64,000 nt of DNA, taken from assembly GCF_031179145.1 (NCBI RefSeq), contig NZ_JAPSIB010000019.1, forward strand, positions 34,668 through 98,667, written 5' to 3'. Shown in pieces: positions 53,556-62,876 of the stretch; the first letter of the stretch is position 1; each line of letters begins with the position of its first letter. This DNA is from Brevibacterium sp. (lineage in GTDB: Bacteria; Actinomycetota; Actinomycetes; Actinomycetales; Brevibacteriaceae). Below the pieces are notes generated by a model that worked only from the letters and a program-made list of their open reading frames with translations, did no database searches and was not told where the DNA came from. A program made the position numbers and the translations under genes.

Positions 53556-55751
53556 TCACGCCCGCAGTGCCAGGGCGAAGGGGAAGACAGCGCTCGCTCC
53601 TGCCTGTCGGAGCAGGCGGGCGGCGATCGTCATCGTCCAGCGGGAGACCACCTCGTCGTCGACGAGCAGGACCGCACGTCCAGCCACGGTCTCTTGCACT
53701 TCGGGCGGCACCACGAAGGCATCGTGGAGGTCCTTGACCCGGAAGGCGCTGTTGACCTCCGGTGAGCCATGGTCGCGAACCTGCACCAGCTCACCGGCGT
53801 CGACCAGCCGACCCGCCGCAGCCAGGTTGGCGGCCAGCGATCTCACGGTCACGGGCCTGCGAGCGCTCGGGATCGACACGACAGCCTCGGGGCGCTGTCC
53901 CCAGTTCCACTGCCCCAGCACCTCGAGGCACCATTGACCGATCTGTGCCGGCACCTCGGCGTCGGGGGCCGAGGGGCCGAGGAACTCGCGCAGGACCTGC
54001 CCCTGCCCGAGGTCGCTGAGCCGGGCGATCGCCCGCCCCTCCTCCGCCAGTTCCCCTGCGGCGATCCTCCCCTTGAGCGGGACGCCGATGGTGGCCAATC
54101 CGCTCGGCCAGGTGCTGCGCGGCTCGATGGGCAGACCGATGCGGTGCAGCGTTCCGGCAGTCGCTTGTCTGCTCTCGGCCGAGATCTCGGTCGACCACCA
54201 CACGCCGGCACAGTTGTCGCACCGGCCGCAGGGCTGAGGGTCAGGGTCGTCGAGCTGCCGGATGAGAAATTCCATCCGGCAGCCGCGAGTGGCTTCGTAG
54301 TCGAGCATCGCCTGCGCCTCCGCCGCGCGCACCTGCGCCACATGTTCGTAGCGCTCCCGGTCGTAGGTCCAGCCACGGCCGGTCGCGACGTACCCGCCCT
54401 TGACCTTGCTCACCGCGTCCTCGACCTCAAGGGTCTTGAGCAGCAGCTGCAGTCGGCTGCGCTTCGTCCCGACCAGGGTCTCCAACCGAGCGACGGACAA
54501 CGATGCATCGGACTCGTCGAGCGCGCGCAGGACGGCGGCCGCGTCGTGCTGGTTCGGCATCGAGGCGGTCGCGAAGTACTCCCAGATCCGCTCATCCTCG
54601 GGCCCGGGCAGGAGGATGACGTCGGCGGAGTCGGTCGCACGCCCCGCGCGGCCGACCTGTTGGTAGTAGGCGACGGCAGACGAGGGTGCGCCGATGTGGA
54701 TGACGAAGCCGAGGTCCGGTTTGTCGAAGCCCATCCCCAGCGCCGAGGTCGCCACGAGCGCCTTGATGCGATTGTCCTTGAGCTGCTGTTCGAGCTCTTC
54801 CCGCTCCTCGGCGTCGGTGCGACCGGTGTAGGCGCGCACCTCATGCCCCTGGTCACGCAGAATCCTTGTGATGTCCTCGGCAGCGCTGACCGTGAGGGAG
54901 TAGACGATCCCGGAGCCGGTGAAGTCACCGAGGTGACCGGCCAGCCACGCGATCCGCTCGCTGGCGTCGAGACCGGGCAGCACCCCCAGGCGGAGGGAGT
55001 CGCGGGCGAGCTCCCCGCGAACGACGGTGGTGTGATCGCCGAGCTGTTCGGCGACATCGGCGACGACGCGCGAGTTGGCCGTGGCCGTGGTCGCAAGCAC
55101 TGGAGTGTCGGTCGACAGGTTGTGGAGGATGTGTCCGATGCGACGGTAATCGGGGCGGAAGTCGTGACCCCAATCGGAGATGCAGTGCGCCTCGTCGACG
55201 ACGATGAGGCCGAGGAACCGCATCAGCTGAGGCATGATCTCGTCCCGGAACTGCGGGTTGTTCAGCCGCTCCGGGGACACGAGCAGCACGTCGACGCTGC
55301 CGGTCTTCAGGTCCTCGATGACCCCGTCCCACTCGGTGACGTTCGAGGAGTTCAGCGATGCCGCCCGGACCCCGGCCCGCTCGGCAGCCGCGATCTGGTC
55401 GCGCATGAGGGCGAGCAATGGCGAGACGATGAGACTCGGCCCGGTGCCTGCCGCGCGCAGCATCCGGGTGGCGACGAAGTAGACGGCCGACTTCCCCCAG
55501 CCGGTCCGCTGCACCACGAGCACCCGCTTCTTGCCGACCACGAGGTCGTGGATGGCCTCGAGCTGACCGTCGCGGAACCTCGCGTCCGGGTTTGCGGTCA
55601 GCTCGACAAGGATGCTCCGCGCCTGCGCCTCGAAGTCGGCGGGCACCTGAGCGGGCTGCGGGGCGGAACCGGAACTCGCTCCCGCGCCAGGGGCTGCCTC
55701 CAAGTCGTATTCGCCGGAAGTGGTGGCTGAAGACGGGGTGGCTGAGGTCAT
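53556..55751 (-). CDS. RecQ-family DNA helicase with PRTase-like tail
   Basis: A 731-residue ATP-dependent helicase. After an Ala/Pro-rich start come motif I VVQRTGWGKSAVYF (near 83-96), motif II VVDEAHCISDWGHDFRPDYR, motif VI YQQVGRAGRA and an RQC-type zinc site (CRMEFLIRQL...PCGRCDNC). The last 45 residues (AVLLVDDEVVSRWTMTIAA) look like a ComF-type phosphoribosyltransferase end. RecQ helicases unwind DNA at stalled forks and in recombination. ATG 55751 is chosen; a GTG at 55787 is possible. Confidence 0.9.
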   Translation of the reverse strand: MTSATPSSATTSGEYDLEAAPGAGASSGSAPQPAQVPADFEAQARSILVELTANPDARFRDGQLEAIHDLVVGKKRVLVVQRTGWGKSAVYFVATRMLRAAGTGPSLIVSPLLALMRDQIAAAERAGVRAASLNSSNVTEWDGVIEDLKTGSVDVLLVSPERLNNPQFRDEIMPQLMRFLGLIVVDEAHCISDWGHDFRPDYRRIGHILHNLSTDTPVLATTATANSRVVADVAEQLGDHTTVVRGELARDSLRLGVLPGLDASERIAWLAGHLGDFTGSGIVYSLTVSAAEDITRILRDQGHEVRAYTGRTDAEEREELEQQLKDNRIKALVATSALGMGFDKPDLGFVIHIGAPSSAVAYYQQVGRAGRATDSADVILLPGPEDERIWEYFATASMPNQHDAAAVLRALDESDASLSVARLETLVGTKRSRLQLLLKTLEVEDAVSKVKGGYVATGRGWTYDRERYEHVAQVRAAEAQAMLDYEATRGCRMEFLIRQLDDPDPQPCGRCDNCAGVWWSTEISAESRQATAGTLHRIGLPIEPRSTWPSGLATIGVPLKGRIAAGELAEEGRAIARLSDLGQGQVLREFLGPSAPDAEVPAQIGQWCLEVLGQWNWGQRPEAVVSIPSARRPVTVRSLAANLAAAGRLVDAGELVQVRDHGSPEVNSAFRVKDLHDAFVVPPEVQETVAGRAVLLVDDEVVSRWTMTIAARLLRQAGASAVFPFALALRA

Positions 55752-55841
55752 AGGGGCCAGTCTAGGTGGAGGCTCTGACACGGGCACGCCGCCGGCGAAG
55801 AGTCTGTCCGGAACTCGGGGTCACCTCGGCGATCAGTGACC

Positions 55842-56315
55842 TCAGCGCAACGCGAAGCTGACGCCGAGGGTCGCGAGGACTCCGAACAGGACACCCCAGA
55901 GGATGATCGAGATGATCTGCCACACGGCCACCGCGTTGCGGTTCGCGCCGAAACTGACCATCGCCATCGACGTGATCTGCGAAGGCAGCACGGTCTGGCC
56001 GAGCAGTGAGACTCCCGGCACCCCGAACTTGTCGAACATGCGCTTGAGCCGCTGACGCTTGGGCGTGAGCTCGGTCGCCCTGTTCTTCATGGCCTGATCC
56101 CGCAGTGCGCCGGCTCCGTAGACGAGCGCGAGCATCGAGAGCACGTTGCCGATGACGGCCATGAGGATGGTGACAACGGGGTTGAGGCCGATCGCGACGC
56201 CGATGGCCGAGCCGAAGTAGGACTCGACGAAGGGGATCGCGGAGACCAGCAGGACTCCTGCCCACTGGAGCCAGTCGGGGAACGAACTGGCGAAGTTCTG
56301 AATGCTCTCGATCAT
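55842..56315 (-). CDS. Small DedA/SNARE-associated-type membrane protein
   Basis: A 157-residue membrane protein with four hydrophobic segments (about 17-35, 45-70, 105-120, 130-155). WAGVLLVSAIPFVESYFGSA resembles the re-entrant ESY region of small multidrug-export-like/DedA-related proteins; a basic cytoplasmic loop (ELTPKRQRLKRMFDKFG) lies between helices. It may maintain envelope lipid flow; no direct evidence. ATG 56315 is preferred to the long reading from 56387. It is divergent from the TetR gene. Confidence 0.75.
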   Translation of the reverse strand: MIESIQNFASSFPDWLQWAGVLLVSAIPFVESYFGSAIGVAIGLNPVVTILMAVIGNVLSMLALVYGAGALRDQAMKNRATELTPKRQRLKRMFDKFGVPGVSLLGQTVLPSQITSMAMVSFGANRNAVAVWQIISIILWGVLFGVLATLGVSFALR

Positions 56316-56369
56316 CGGAGTGTCCAATCTCGTCGGGGATTGCCGTCGGGGGGTGCTCGACAGGATTGT

Positions 56370-56395
56370 AGTACACTGTACCAGCACAGCGTGCT
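56370..56395. promoter_or_regulatory. Paired palindromes before the second TetR gene
   Basis: GTACA-C-TGTAC (56371-56381) and AGCAC-AGC-GTGCT (56383-56395) lie side by side between the membrane-protein gene and the TetR gene. Two words, AGTACACTGT and CCAGCACAG, recur upstream of the 62877-63740 ATPase gene. They are likely operators of the TetR protein. Confidence 0.6.
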
Positions 56396-56477
56396 AGTAT
56401 TCGAGCGGTATCCCGACGGTCCAGCCCCGGCACCACCGGGCGGACCAAGCTGGAGAATGTCAGAGAGGGGAAGGGAC

Positions 56478-57065
56478 ATGTCCCGACGCGATGACATCAT
56501 CCAGGCGGCGATGCGACTGGCCGCGCAGTCTGCTCCGGGCAGCGCGAACCTCAGTGTGCGTGCGGTCGCCAGGGAAGCAGGGATCGGCCCCTCCACGCTG
56601 CGCCATTACTTCCCGACCCAGGCCGATCTCCATGAAGCCGTCGTCCGCAGCTCCCTCGACATGGCGATCAGAGACTTCTCGATCGCCGATTCCTCTCTCG
56701 ATCCGGCCGACCGCCTCTATGAGTGCTGCGCACAATTCCTGCCCTCGCACGAGCACCGCGACATGCAGCTCGAACTGTGGTTCTCCATGCACCTGAACGC
56801 CCTCGGCCCCGAGAAGCGGGCACTCACCCACAGGCTCCTCGAATACGGCCACGATCTCACCTACGACTACCTGCACCGCTGGCTCGGCATCCTCGCCGAG
56901 GAGGGTCACATCTCCCCCGCCGAGGTGGACCCCTCCTCCACCGCGCTGTTCACGATGATCGACGGGCTGAGTCTGCACGCGATCGTCACGCCCGAACGGA
57001 TGACCGTGGACGCCGTGCACGAGCAGATCAGGTGGATGATCGACAAGATCCTCGGCCGCGGCTGA
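56478..57065 (+). CDS. TetR-family regulator
   Basis: A 195-residue regulator. Residues about 5-50 form the helix-turn-helix: DIIQAAMRLAAQ, then LSVRAVAREAGIGPSTLRHYF, the TetR signature. The ligand-binding half is helical, with the family-like ALFTMIDGLSLHAIV near 160. ATG at 56478 follows GAGAGGGGAAGGGAC. It is divergent from a DedA-like membrane protein. Shared operator-like words suggest that it also controls the second YhgE/ATPase operon 6 kb away. Confidence 0.88.
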   Translation: MSRRDDIIQAAMRLAAQSAPGSANLSVRAVAREAGIGPSTLRHYFPTQADLHEAVVRSSLDMAIRDFSIADSSLDPADRLYECCAQFLPSHEHRDMQLELWFSMHLNALGPEKRALTHRLLEYGHDLTYDYLHRWLGILAEEGHISPAEVDPSSTALFTMIDGLSLHAIVTPERMTVDAVHEQIRWMIDKILGRG

Positions 57066-57080
57066 AGACCGCGGCCGGCC

Positions 57081-58028
57081 TCACCGCAACTCGACCGCCG
57101 CGCGATGCACTGCCCCGGTGAGGCGGGAGAGCTTCTCCGAGGCCAGCGTCCAGCGATGCCAGTAGAGCGGCACATCGACGGCGGGGCTAGCAGTGATCGG
57201 TACGAGTTCGGCGCCGGCGTCCGCCCTCAGCCGGTCCAGCTGCATGACCGGGATCAACCCCCAGCCCACGCCCGCAGAGACCGCGTGGGCGAACTCTCAT
57301 GAGCTCGGCACCACTGACACCGGAGGAGTGGCGGCGACGCCTGCCCGAGCGAGGAAGTCGAGCTGCAGATCGTCGTCCCGGCCGAACTTGACCATCGGCA
57401 TCGATCCGAGGTCCACCTCGGCGCCGAGATGCCGGCGCGGGCCCGACGGCGCAGGTCGCGCTCCGAATCTCTCCACGAGGCCAGTTGTCGCGACCGCGAC
57501 GTAGCGCATCGTACCGAGCTTCTCCGCTCGCGTCCCGTACCCGCTCCTGCTCTCCGAGGTGACGGTCCCCAGCACCTCCCCCGAGGTCAGCAGCGGCAGA
57601 GCTTTGTCCTGGTCGACGACCTCGATCCGGATGACGATGTCGTCCCAGTCGGCCACCTCGGCGAAGACGGGTCGGAACCACGTCGACATCGAATCGGCGT
57701 TGACCCCGATCCGCAGAATGGTCGGCGCTGGTTTTGACGGATCCTCAGCACTCGATGCACTGTCCGCACCCACCGTCAGGCTGTGCAGACGGTCCATGGT
57801 CTCGGATTCGAGCAGCTCGATCTCCCGCGCGTATTTGAGGACCGCCTCCCCCGCCTCGGTGACGGTGACTGGATTGGCGCGGCGGATGAGAACCTGGCCC
57901 AGCCGTGACTCCAGCGTCCGGATCCGCTGGCTCATCGCCGAGGGGGTGATTCCAAGGACGAACGCGCCGCCCTCGACTGTGCCCTCGTCGACGACCGCCG
58001 CCAGGGACCGGACCTGCTCGATGTTCAT
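57081..58028 (-). pseudogene. lysG: LysG/ArgP-type LysR regulator interrupted by in-frame TGA
   Basis: A LysR-family regulator of the LysG/ArgP group, normally the activator of the lysine/arginine exporter LysE. The helix-turn-helix is normal (VDEGTVEGGAFVLGITPSAM, then QRIRTLESRLG). The frame is open from 58028 but meets TGA at 57297-57299 after SVVPSS. The same frame then continues without any shift as EFAHAVSAGVGWGLIPVMQL to a second stop at 57081, which matches the usual C-terminus of the family. So a single nonsense codon removes the last 70 or so residues. Stop readthrough or a sequencing error are alternatives. The divergent lysE gene and its palindrome are intact. Confidence 0.85.
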
Positions 58029-58037
58029 GAAGATATT

Positions 58038-58052
58038 CTGCATCAGATGCAG
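58038..58052. promoter_or_regulatory. Perfect palindrome in the lysG-lysE gap
   Basis: CTGCATC-A-GATGCAG, seven-base arms with one central base, fits a LysR-type T-N11-A binding site (T at 58037, A near 58049). It sits between lysG (start 58028) and lysE (start 58098) and is the likely LysG binding site. It supports the lysG start at ATG 58028 rather than 58043, which would place it inside the gene. Confidence 0.7.
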
Positions 58053-58097
58053 GTTCAGTTGTTTTCCTTCTCATTCCACCGACCGTAGTCTGTCGAG

Positions 58098-58697
58098 GTG
58101 CTCACTCACCTCGTCAGCGGAACCCTCTCGGGCTGGTCGCTCATCATCGCCGTCGGTCCTCAGAATGCGCTCGTCCTGCGGCAGGGGATCCGCCGCGAGC
58201 ATCTTGGCACAGTGCTCACGATCTGCATCCTCGCCGACATCCTGCTCATCGCAGCCGGAACGGTGGGCATCGGCGCGATCATCCTTCTGGCACCGTGGGC
58301 TCTCGAGGTGCTGAGGTGGCTCGGAGTCGGTTACCTCCTGTGGTTCGCATGGGCGAGCCTGCGCTCGGCGCGGACCGCAGCCGGGCTGCAGGCGGACGCT
58401 GTCCAGCGCAGTCTCGGCGCCGTGGTGACGACGACCCTGGCGCTGACATTCCTCAATCCCGGCGTGTATCTCGACACGGTCGTCATGCTCGGCAATCTCG
58501 CCAATCAGCAGGGCCCCAGCGGCGTCTGGCCGTTCACGATCGGCGCCATGGTCGGCTCGCTCACCTGGTTCCTCTGCATCGGCTACGGCGCCAGGGCTCT
58601 GTCAGCGCACCTGGCCAGACCGAGGATATGGCAGATCATCGACGTGCTCATCGCAATCGTGCTGGTGATCCTCGCCTTGCGGCTGGCCCTCGGCTGA
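58098..58697 (+). CDS. lysE: Lysine/arginine exporter LysE
   Basis: A 199-residue LysE-family exporter with about six membrane helices. AVGPQNALVLRQGIRREHLG is the classic LysE N-terminal signature; LTFLNPGVYLDTVVMLG is the helix-4 region with the family Asn-Pro. It exports basic amino acids across the membrane to prevent overload from peptides. The start is GTG at 58098. The divergent lysG activator is broken, so expression may be lost or basal. Confidence 0.93.
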   Translation: MLTHLVSGTLSGWSLIIAVGPQNALVLRQGIRREHLGTVLTICILADILLIAAGTVGIGAIILLAPWALEVLRWLGVGYLLWFAWASLRSARTAAGLQADAVQRSLGAVVTTTLALTFLNPGVYLDTVVMLGNLANQQGPSGVWPFTIGAMVGSLTWFLCIGYGARALSAHLARPRIWQIIDVLIAIVLVILALRLALG

Positions 58698-58749
58698 GTC
58701 GGGCGCCGAATCGGGGGCCGGGTCAGCACCGCCGGCTAGGGTTCCGGAC

Positions 58750-59493
58750 ATGGACTCCGCTCGGCACCCCGACGCCTCTCCACTCGCGTGGAGCCTCCCT
58801 CTGCGCTCAGTGCACCGACACGCACACGCACCTCCTGAACTCAGCCCCTGGCTCCGGGATCTGCCTGCAGTCCGCGACCTCCTCGCGGGATTCGAGTTCT
58901 CGCCGACGACGGTCTTCGTCGGCGAGAACGGCTCCGGAAAATCGACCATCATCGAGGCGCTGGCGACGACACTCGATCTCCCCCACGGAGGCGGAACCTC
59001 CTGGGAAGGACGTCCTCACGCCCAGGCGCCCCCTGAGCTGACCGATCACCTGCAGATCGTGCGCGGAGCCGGAGCGACCAGAGGCGGATTCTTCCTCCGC
59101 GCCGAGACCATGCACGAGAACATGACCTATCTGATGGAGATCGGAGCGCTTCGGGCACACACCTACTCTCAGCAGTCCCATGGCGAGATGTTCATCGAGA
59201 TGCTCTCCGGACGTTTCATGGAACAGGGACTGTGGATTCTCGACGAACCGGAGAGTGCGCTGTCATTCACCACCTCGCTCTCCCTCCTGCAGCTCGTCCG
59301 GGAACGTGAACAGGACGGCCTGCAGACGGTCATTGCCACCCACTCCCCGATCCTGGCGAGCGCGGAAGGCGCGAAACTCGTCGAAGTCGGTGATTGGGGA
59401 TTGCGCGAGGAGTCGTGGGAGAGTCTCGACATGGTCGACCACTGGCGCAGATTCCTCGCCGACCCGCGCCGGTACACCCGCTATTTCGACTGA
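58750..59493 (+). CDS. AAA-family ATPase, ABC-like
   Basis: A 247-residue cytosolic P-loop ATPase without membrane segments. Walker A is FVGENGSGKSTIIEAL (near residue 57); an ABC-type signature stands at SQQSHGEMF, and Walker B is GLWILDEPESAL, followed by the switch His in IATHSPI. It belongs to the SMC/RecF-like or stand-alone ABC AAA group that includes many uncharacterised proteins. The gene lies alone between lysE and a convergent membrane protein, so its job is open. Confidence 0.85.
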   Translation: MDSARHPDASPLAWSLPLRSVHRHAHAPPELSPWLRDLPAVRDLLAGFEFSPTTVFVGENGSGKSTIIEALATTLDLPHGGGTSWEGRPHAQAPPELTDHLQIVRGAGATRGGFFLRAETMHENMTYLMEIGALRAHTYSQQSHGEMFIEMLSGRFMEQGLWILDEPESALSFTTSLSLLQLVREREQDGLQTVIATHSPILASAEGAKLVEVGDWGLREESWESLDMVDHWRRFLADPRRYTRYFD

Positions 59494-59525
59494 GACCGAT
59501 CCCAGGCCGGGCACCTCGCTGCGAA

Positions 59526-60524
59526 CTACCCCGAGGACATCGAATTCTGCATCCTGTCCACGAATCGCACCGACTGAATATCCTCGTCTCGTCCCGCCAG
59601 CTCGGCCAGGAGGACGGCGCCGACGACCGCGATCACGGTCCCGGTCAACGTTTGGATGAGGTCGACGAAGGGTTCGACGCCGACCGGCATCGCGGACTCC
59701 CCTGATCCTGCGATCTCGGTGAGGAGCAGCACCAGAGGATAAACGCCGCTTCCGAACACCGCTCCGCCTCCGATCCAGGCGAGCGCGATCGGCACCCCCG
59801 TGGAGACATGACGTGGGCGACGTTGGACCAGTGCGAGCAGTCCCGCGGCAGCGGCGAGAGCGAACAGCGCCGTCCCGGCTTCGGCCACGTGGTCCGCAAA
59901 CCCTCTGCTCAGGACAAGCCGATCCGGCAGCCCCCAGGTCGAGCCGAGAGCCCAGAAGGACCGGACGATCGCGATGAGGACGCACAATCCCGTGACCAGC
60001 CAGGCGAAGACTACCAATGCAGGCCGGTTCCGGCCCTTCGGAAGAACTGCGATGCGACTCCGCAGCACCTGCGGCCAACGGTCACGGGCATAGAGCACGA
60101 ACGCTACGGCGACGCCGACCCCCTGCGCCCCGAAGCTTCCGTAGACCACTGGCCCGACCCACGGCGCGAGGGTGCCATCACCGACGGAGCGGGGATCGCT
60201 GAGCACGGAAACGGCGACGACGGGCCCGGTGAACACGAACGGCGTCAGCAGACCGATCGCCACCCAGACTGGAGGGAGCACCAGCCAGGCGGGCACGCGA
60301 GAGCCCCAGGAATGAGTGAACGCGAGGATGATCGCTCCCGCGAGCACCTCCATGGCTGCGGTGATGACGTTCCCGCCCTGCACCACCTCGGCGTCCAGCG
60401 GGGACACGCGGGCGATGCCGATCGTCGATCCCATGATCCAGGCGATCTTGAGCAGGAAGTACGGCAGGATCATGGCGATCGCGAGATATCCCACGATCAG
60501 TCGAGTGCGCGCTGCAGAGTTCAT
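59526..60524 (-). CDS. Multi-spanning membrane protein of unknown function
   Basis: A 332-residue integral membrane protein with eight or nine hydrophobic segments. Nothing in it identifies a transport or enzyme family. A charged loop (RDRWPQVLRSRIAVLPKGRN) occurs about midway. ATG 60524 is chosen over 60569, but neither has a good ribosome site. It is convergent with the AAA ATPase gene and lies 78 bases after the YhgE gene in the same direction. Confidence 0.7.
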   Translation of the reverse strand: MNSAARTRLIVGYLAIAMILPYFLLKIAWIMGSTIGIARVSPLDAEVVQGGNVITAAMEVLAGAIILAFTHSWGSRVPAWLVLPPVWVAIGLLTPFVFTGPVVAVSVLSDPRSVGDGTLAPWVGPVVYGSFGAQGVGVAVAFVLYARDRWPQVLRSRIAVLPKGRNRPALVVFAWLVTGLCVLIAIVRSFWALGSTWGLPDRLVLSRGFADHVAEAGTALFALAAAAGLLALVQRRPRHVSTGVPIALAWIGGGAVFGSGVYPLVLLLTEIAGSGESAMPVGVEPFVDLIQTLTGTVIAVVGAVLLAELAGRDEDIQSVRFVDRMQNSMSSG

Positions 60525-60601
60525 GCTTCGAGCATGACCGCCCTCCCCGGGCAGAGACTTCCCCCGCATCGGGGAACTGACTCACCCGACCGCGCCCCTC
60601 C

Positions 60602-62779
60602 TCACAGAGACAAACTCGGGTGCAGTTGCGTCAAGGTCACCATGCGCTTCTTGCTGCATGTCCAGACGGTCGCGAGCAGGAAGATCACCGTCATCAACAG
60701 GAGCACCGCCGCGGATTGGACCGCGATGAACATGTCGCCGCCGGCAATCAACGTCCGCAGGCCGGTCACTGCGTGAGTCATCGGCAGGAACGGAGAGATT
60801 GCCTGGAAGATCGGCGGCGCCGTCTGCACCGGATACGTCCCGCCTGCCGAGGCGATCTGGATCATCAGCAGCACGAGCGCCACGAGCCGCCCCACTCCCC
60901 CGAGCAGTGCGACGCAGAACTGATGAACGGCGTGGAAGCTGGCGGCCACCAGGATCGAGAACAGCAGGGTCCACAGCCATGCTCCGGCGGTGAAGTCGAG
61001 GGCGAAGGTGAGCACAGCGTAGAGCACTGCCACCTGAGCGATGCCGAACAGCAGGCCGGGCACGTAGCCCGCCCAGGCGATGCGGGTCGACTTCGCCGAT
61101 GACGCCAGCGCCCGGTAGGGAATCGCGTTGATGACCATGTAGGTGATCATCCCGCCGATCCACAGCGCCAGGGACACGAAGAAGGCGGCCAGGCCCTCGC
61201 CGTAGACGTCGACGGCGTTGTTCTTGACCTTGTCGGCGTCAACGGGAACGGCGACGACGTCCGAGCGGTGCTCGCGGTCGGCCTTGTCATAGGTCGGGAT
61301 CTGCTCGAGGCCCTCTGTCAGCTTGTCGGCCAGTTCCTTCGACCCGTCGACGAGCTTCCCGGCGCCCTTGTCCAGCTCGGTCGACCCCTCGGCCAACTGT
61401 GAAGAACCGTCTTTGAGCTTCCCGGCGCCGTCCTTCGCCTGCCTGGTTCCGTCCTTGAGCTTGACGGTCCCGTCGTGGAGGTCGCCGGCACCCTGCGCCA
61501 GCTGCCCTGCCCCGGTGTCGAGCTTCTTCAGACCCGTGTGCAGATCGCCGGCACCGGTGGCGACCTGGTGGGCGCCGTCGTCGAGCTCGCCGATCTTCTG
61601 GTCGGCGGAATTGATCTTGCCCATCACCTCGTCGACGGCTTTCGTGACCGGTTCCTCGAGGTCACGGGCGTCGTCGACGGCGGTCGAAGCACGCTTGTGC
61701 GCGCCGTCGAGGTCCTCGCCCAGGCCGTGCATCTCCTCGGCGAGCTTGGCCACATTCGGATCGTCCGGGTAGTCCTTCTCGAGCTGCGCGATGCGGTCGG
61801 CCATGTCGCCGCGCACTGTGGTGCGAGCGGAGTCGAAGTCCTCTTCGGCCTTGCTCAGCTTCGGCCGAGCCCCATCGACGAGGTCGCCGGCCTTTCCCCT
61901 CAGATCCTCGGCCTTATCGGTCGCTTGGTCGGCGACGTCGTGCAGCTGCGCAGTGCCGTCAGCCACCTGGGAGGCGCCGTCCGAGAGCTTCTTCGCTCCC
62001 TTCTTCGCGTCCGTGGTGCCCTTCGAGAGCTGGTCGGCACCGTCCTTGAGGTCGCCGCTGCCCTTGACGAGTTGGGCGGCGCCGTCGTCGAGGTCGCCGA
62101 TCCCCTTGCCCAGATCGCCCACACCCTTGTCGAGGTCGTGGGCGCCCTGGGCCAGAGTGCCGGTGCCGTCGTGGAGCTCCACCGCTCCGTCGTTGAGCTG
62201 ACTCGCTCCGTCTGCGGCCTTCTCCATCGACGAGTGGATGTCGTTGAAGCCGACATAGACCTCGGACACGTATTCCGAGGTGGTGGTCTCATTGAGACCC
62301 GACTTGATCTCTCCCAGAACGGTTCCCGCCAGCTGACCGACGATGTAGTTGTGGGCATCGTCGGTGCGCAGCTCAAGACCGGCCTGCTCGGGGTCGTCGC
62401 CTCCGGTGGAGACGAGCCGCTCGGAGAAGTTCGAGGGGATCTCGAGGATCGCGAAGTAGCGCCCCTCGGCGAGCCCCTCATCGGCTTCCTTCGCCGAGGT
62501 CTCCTGCCAGTCGAACCCGCCTTCGCCCTCCGGCGTGATCTTGTCGACGAGTTCGTCGCCGGCGTTGATGCGCTCTCCGTCCGACTTCGGCTTCTCGGCA
62601 CCTGTGTCATGGTTGACCACGGCAGCCTGCAGCCGGTCGAGGTGATCCGTGGGCGCCCAGTTCGAGGCCAGGTAGAGGCCGCCGTAGATCGCCGGGATGA
62701 CGGCGACGACGATGATCGCCAGACGCGTGATCGTGTGCCGTTTGAAGCGAGTGAGCTCTAACCACGGGAGGGAGAACAT
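60602..62779 (-). CDS. YhgE/Pip-domain membrane protein (second copy)
   Basis: A 725-residue paralogue of the 14103-16421 product. It has an N-terminal membrane helix (about 20-42) followed by the family start HLDRLQAAVVNHDTGAEKPK, a long coiled-coil region (about 170-490) of short repeats rich in D-x-A-x-Q-L and G-A-x-D-L, and six C-terminal helices (about 520-715). It follows the ABC-type ATPase gene by 97 bases, so the pair resembles an ABC-2 permease with its ATPase. ATG follows AAGGTGAC. Export of lipids or polymers is suggested by topology only. Confidence 0.87.
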   Translation of the reverse strand: MFSLPWLELTRFKRHTITRLAIIVVAVIPAIYGGLYLASNWAPTDHLDRLQAAVVNHDTGAEKPKSDGERINAGDELVDKITPEGEGGFDWQETSAKEADEGLAEGRYFAILEIPSNFSERLVSTGGDDPEQAGLELRTDDAHNYIVGQLAGTVLGEIKSGLNETTTSEYVSEVYVGFNDIHSSMEKAADGASQLNDGAVELHDGTGTLAQGAHDLDKGVGDLGKGIGDLDDGAAQLVKGSGDLKDGADQLSKGTTDAKKGAKKLSDGASQVADGTAQLHDVADQATDKAEDLRGKAGDLVDGARPKLSKAEEDFDSARTTVRGDMADRIAQLEKDYPDDPNVAKLAEEMHGLGEDLDGAHKRASTAVDDARDLEEPVTKAVDEVMGKINSADQKIGELDDGAHQVATGAGDLHTGLKKLDTGAGQLAQGAGDLHDGTVKLKDGTRQAKDGAGKLKDGSSQLAEGSTELDKGAGKLVDGSKELADKLTEGLEQIPTYDKADREHRSDVVAVPVDADKVKNNAVDVYGEGLAAFFVSLALWIGGMITYMVINAIPYRALASSAKSTRIAWAGYVPGLLFGIAQVAVLYAVLTFALDFTAGAWLWTLLFSILVAASFHAVHQFCVALLGGVGRLVALVLLMIQIASAGGTYPVQTAPPIFQAISPFLPMTHAVTGLRTLIAGGDMFIAVQSAAVLLLMTVIFLLATVWTCSKKRMVTLTQLHPSLSL

Positions 62780-62876
62780 TGAGAAGTCACCTTAAGCTGA
62801 ATCTGGGGGGTAGGGAGGGATGGTGCGGAATGAGAGCTGCCGACGCGACGCAGATGCCGGTGTCGCGGACCCGCGG

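Noticed and set aside
57297..57299. Programmed recoding (selenocysteine) of the lysG TGA
   Set aside because: LysR regulators are not selenoproteins, and no SECIS-like hairpin stands out after the TGA. Simple mutation is more economical.
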